In this document: positions 6,871 to 8,586 of the stretch, in pieces
Numbering within the stretch: position 1 is the first letter of the stretch
Layout: each line of letters opens with the position of its first letter
Origin: Deltaproteobacteria bacterium
GTDB taxonomy: Bacteria; Desulfobacterota; DSM-4660; Desulfatiglandales; HGW-15
Direction of reading: 5' to 3'
Length of the DNA: 8,586 nt
Assembly: GCA_021737245.1 (NCBI GenBank)
Contig: JAIPEI010000138.1
Location: 1 to 8,586 of the forward strand
Notes under the pieces: generated by a model
What the model saw: only the letters and a program-made list of their open reading frames with translations
What the model was told of the DNA's origin: nothing
Database searches by the model: none
Program-made: the position numbers and the translations under genes

Positions 6871-8586
6871 TCAACCGCTATTCACACGACAATATTCGCG
6901 TGTTTTCAGGGCCTTCGACACCCGCCGGGCGGTTTCCATGCTGATCCCCGGGAGCTCGGCGATCTCCTCGGGAGAAGCCTTGGAGAGGCCCTCCACATCC
7001 CGGAAACGGTTGAGGAGGGCCTGCTTTCTTTTCGGGCCGATGCCCGGCACGGCGTCCAGAAAAGAAGCGGTCATCGACCTGCCCCGGAGCCTGCGATGAT
7101 ACCCGACCGCCCGGCGGTGGGTCTCGTCCCGTATGCGCATCAGCAGGAGAAGAACCGGGTGATCCGGCGCCAGGGAAAGCGGGTTCTTCCGCCCCGGGAT
7201 GAACACCTTGTCCGCCCGCTCCCCGAGCTTTTCATCTCTCTTGGCAATAGCCGCCACCGCAGGCCGATCAGGGGTATCCAGGCCGTTCACCACCCGCTCC
7301 ACCGCGGCCAGGTGGCCTTTGCCCCCGTCCACCAGGAGAAGGTCCGGGGGGTCGCCCTTGTTCAGCCTGCGTTCGGTCATCTCGGCCATCATGGCGTAGT
7401 CGTCGATCCGTTCTACCGCCTTGATCCGGTAGTTGCGGTATCCCCGGCGGTCCGGTTCCCCCTCCCGGAAGGCCGCCACCGTGCCCACAGCCAGGTTTCC
7501 GTGGACGTTCGAGATGTCCATGCCCTCGATGCGCTCGGGCCGCCGGTGCATCCGGAGCGCCTTGCGGACCTGCTCCATCATGTCCATCTCCTCGGCGGGC
7601 TGTCTCTCCAGGAGACTCTCGGCGTTCTTCTCGGCCATGCTCACGAGCCGCCGCTTCTCCCCCCGAAGGGGACGGTGAAGGGAGATCTTTCCGGCGGCCC
7701 TGTCCGACAGCCAGGACTGGATGGCCTCCACATCCTCCACGGCGTGGGATAACAGAATCACCCTGGGTATGAGCGGGCCTTCGGCGTAATGCTGCTTGAC
7801 GAACGCCTCCATGACCTCCGAGGCGGAACCGCCCCGGTTCCGGAAGCGGAAGCTGAGGCTTTCGGCCAGCGCCCCTCTGCGGATGTGAAGGTTGACCAGC
7901 TGGAAAACGTCGTTTCTCTGCGCCAGGCCGATGACGTCCCAGTCCTCCATGGCGCCGGACACCACGTGCTGCCGCTCGACGATCCGCTCCATGGCCCGAA
8001 TCCGGTCCCGGATGCGTGCGGCCTTCTCGAACTCCAGGGCTCCGGCCGCCTCCTTCATGGCCGCGCGAAGACGGCCCAGGAGCTCCCGGTTCCGGCCTTC
8101 CAGAAAGAGCCGGACCTGCGCCACGAGCTCGGCGTACAGCTCCGGGGGGACGTCCTGCGTGCACGGCCCCAGGCAGCGCCGGAGCTGGTAGTTCAGGCAG
8201 GGACGGGACCGCTTGGGCGGCCGGCTGCCCCTGCACTTGCGAAGCGGGAGCACGGTCTCGATGAGCTTGAGCGTGGCGCGCACCGACCCGGCGGAGGAAA
8301 ACGGGCCGTAGTAGAGGGCCCCGTCCTTCCGGATGCGGCGCACCACCTGGAGTCTGGGGTAAGCGTGGCGGAGGTCTAGCCTCAGACAGGGATACCGCTT
8401 GTCGTCGCGGAGGATCACGTTGTAGCGGGGCATGTACCGCTTGATCAGCGTGTCCTCCAGGATAAAGGCCTCGTTTTCGGTTTCGGTGAGAATGGTCTCC
8501 AGGGTCCTGGCCTTCCGGAGCATGAGCCGGGTCTTCCCGGGCGGCTCCCCCGACGGCTTGACGTAGCTCAGGACCCGCTTCCTGAG
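6871..8586 (-). CDS. uvrC: Excinuclease ABC subunit C (UvrC), N-terminus beyond the window
   Basis: UvrC makes both incisions around bulky DNA lesions after UvrA/UvrB damage recognition. The frame continues to the window edge: before the ATG at 8523 it reads LRKRVLSYVKPSGEPPGKTR, the conserved continuation of the GIY-YIG nuclease domain, so that ATG is internal. Only the first few tens of residues, including the GIY-YIG motif itself, are missing. Numbering from 8523: PRYNVILRDDKRYP (32-45); four cysteines 97, 109, 117 and 121, spaced like the iron-sulfur ligands of E. coli UvrC; UVR (UvrB-binding) motif about 163-187; RNase H-like nuclease with Asp336 (GMDIS), Asp399 (LLVDGGKGHL) and His469 (RDETHRRA); and a tandem helix-hairpin-helix DNA-binding tail (about 488-542). 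All visible catalytic residues are present. It ends 108 bp before the M23 peptidase gene. Confidence 0.97.
   Translation of the reverse strand, partial: LRKRVLSYVKPSGEPPGKTRLMLRKARTLETILTETENEAFILEDTLIKRYMPRYNVILRDDKRYPCLRLDLRHAYPRLQVVRRIRKDGALYYGPFSSAGSVRATLKLIETVLPLRKCRGSRPPKRSRPCLNYQLRRCLGPCTQDVPPELYAELVAQVRLFLEGRNRELLGRLRAAMKEAAGALEFEKAARIRDRIRAMERIVERQHVVSGAMEDWDVIGLAQRNDVFQLVNLHIRRGALAESLSFRFRNRGGSASEVMEAFVKQHYAEGPLIPRVILLSHAVEDVEAIQSWLSDRAAGKISLHRPLRGEKRRLVSMAEKNAESLLERQPAEEMDMMEQVRKALRMHRRPERIEGMDISNVHGNLAVGTVAAFREGEPDRRGYRNYRIKAVERIDDYAMMAEMTERRLNKGDPPDLLLVDGGKGHLAAVERVVNGLDTPDRPAVAAIAKRDEKLGERADKVFIPGRKNPLSLAPDHPVLLLLMRIRDETHRRAVGYHRRLRGRSMTASFLDAVPGIGPKRKQALLNRFRDVEGLSKASPEEIAELPGISMETARRVSKALKTREYCRVNSG

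Noticed and set aside
8521..8523. ATG at 8523 as the uvrC start
   Set aside because: Conserved UvrC sequence (LRKRVLSYVKPSGEPPGKTR) continues in frame upstream to the window edge.

Overview
The window is a compact, GC-rich bacterial chromosomal segment (roughly 60% GC or more by eye) made of housekeeping genes. Four genes lie on the minus strand in the order uvrC (cut by the right edge), a membrane-anchored M23 peptidase, secA and argJ. A sensor histidine kinase cut by the left edge runs towards them on the plus strand. I see no phage, transposon, CRISPR array, rRNA or tRNA.

From memory, secA followed by argJ, with an M23 peptidase nearby, is an order seen in Desulfobacterota (the former Deltaproteobacteria). 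The NtrB-like kinase and the heptanucleotide repeats fit that group. SecA carries a large insert that I associate with Bacteroidota-type SecA, so the assignment is only moderate and a related phylum is possible.

Layout, left to right: 2-1234 kinase C-terminal part (plus); a 48-bp convergent gap; 1283-2476 argJ (minus); 2477-2643 a secA-argJ spacer filled largely by an array of 15 uninterrupted heptamers (2542-2646) that runs into the secA stop codon; 2644-5499 secA (minus); 5500-5853 a 354-bp spacer with an AT-rich patch and a weak candidate secA promoter; 5854-6762 M23 peptidase (minus, GTG start); a 108-bp spacer; 6871-8586 uvrC (minus, lacking its N-terminus).

The genes do not form one pathway: excision repair, cell-wall hydrolysis or its control, protein export, arginine biosynthesis and signalling. 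secA and argJ may share a transcript, in which case the heptamer array would be transcribed between them. I found no convincing new multi-gene system. The items most worth a second look are the phase-perfect heptamer array with its potential G-quadruplex and the frame that spans it, and the SecA insert.
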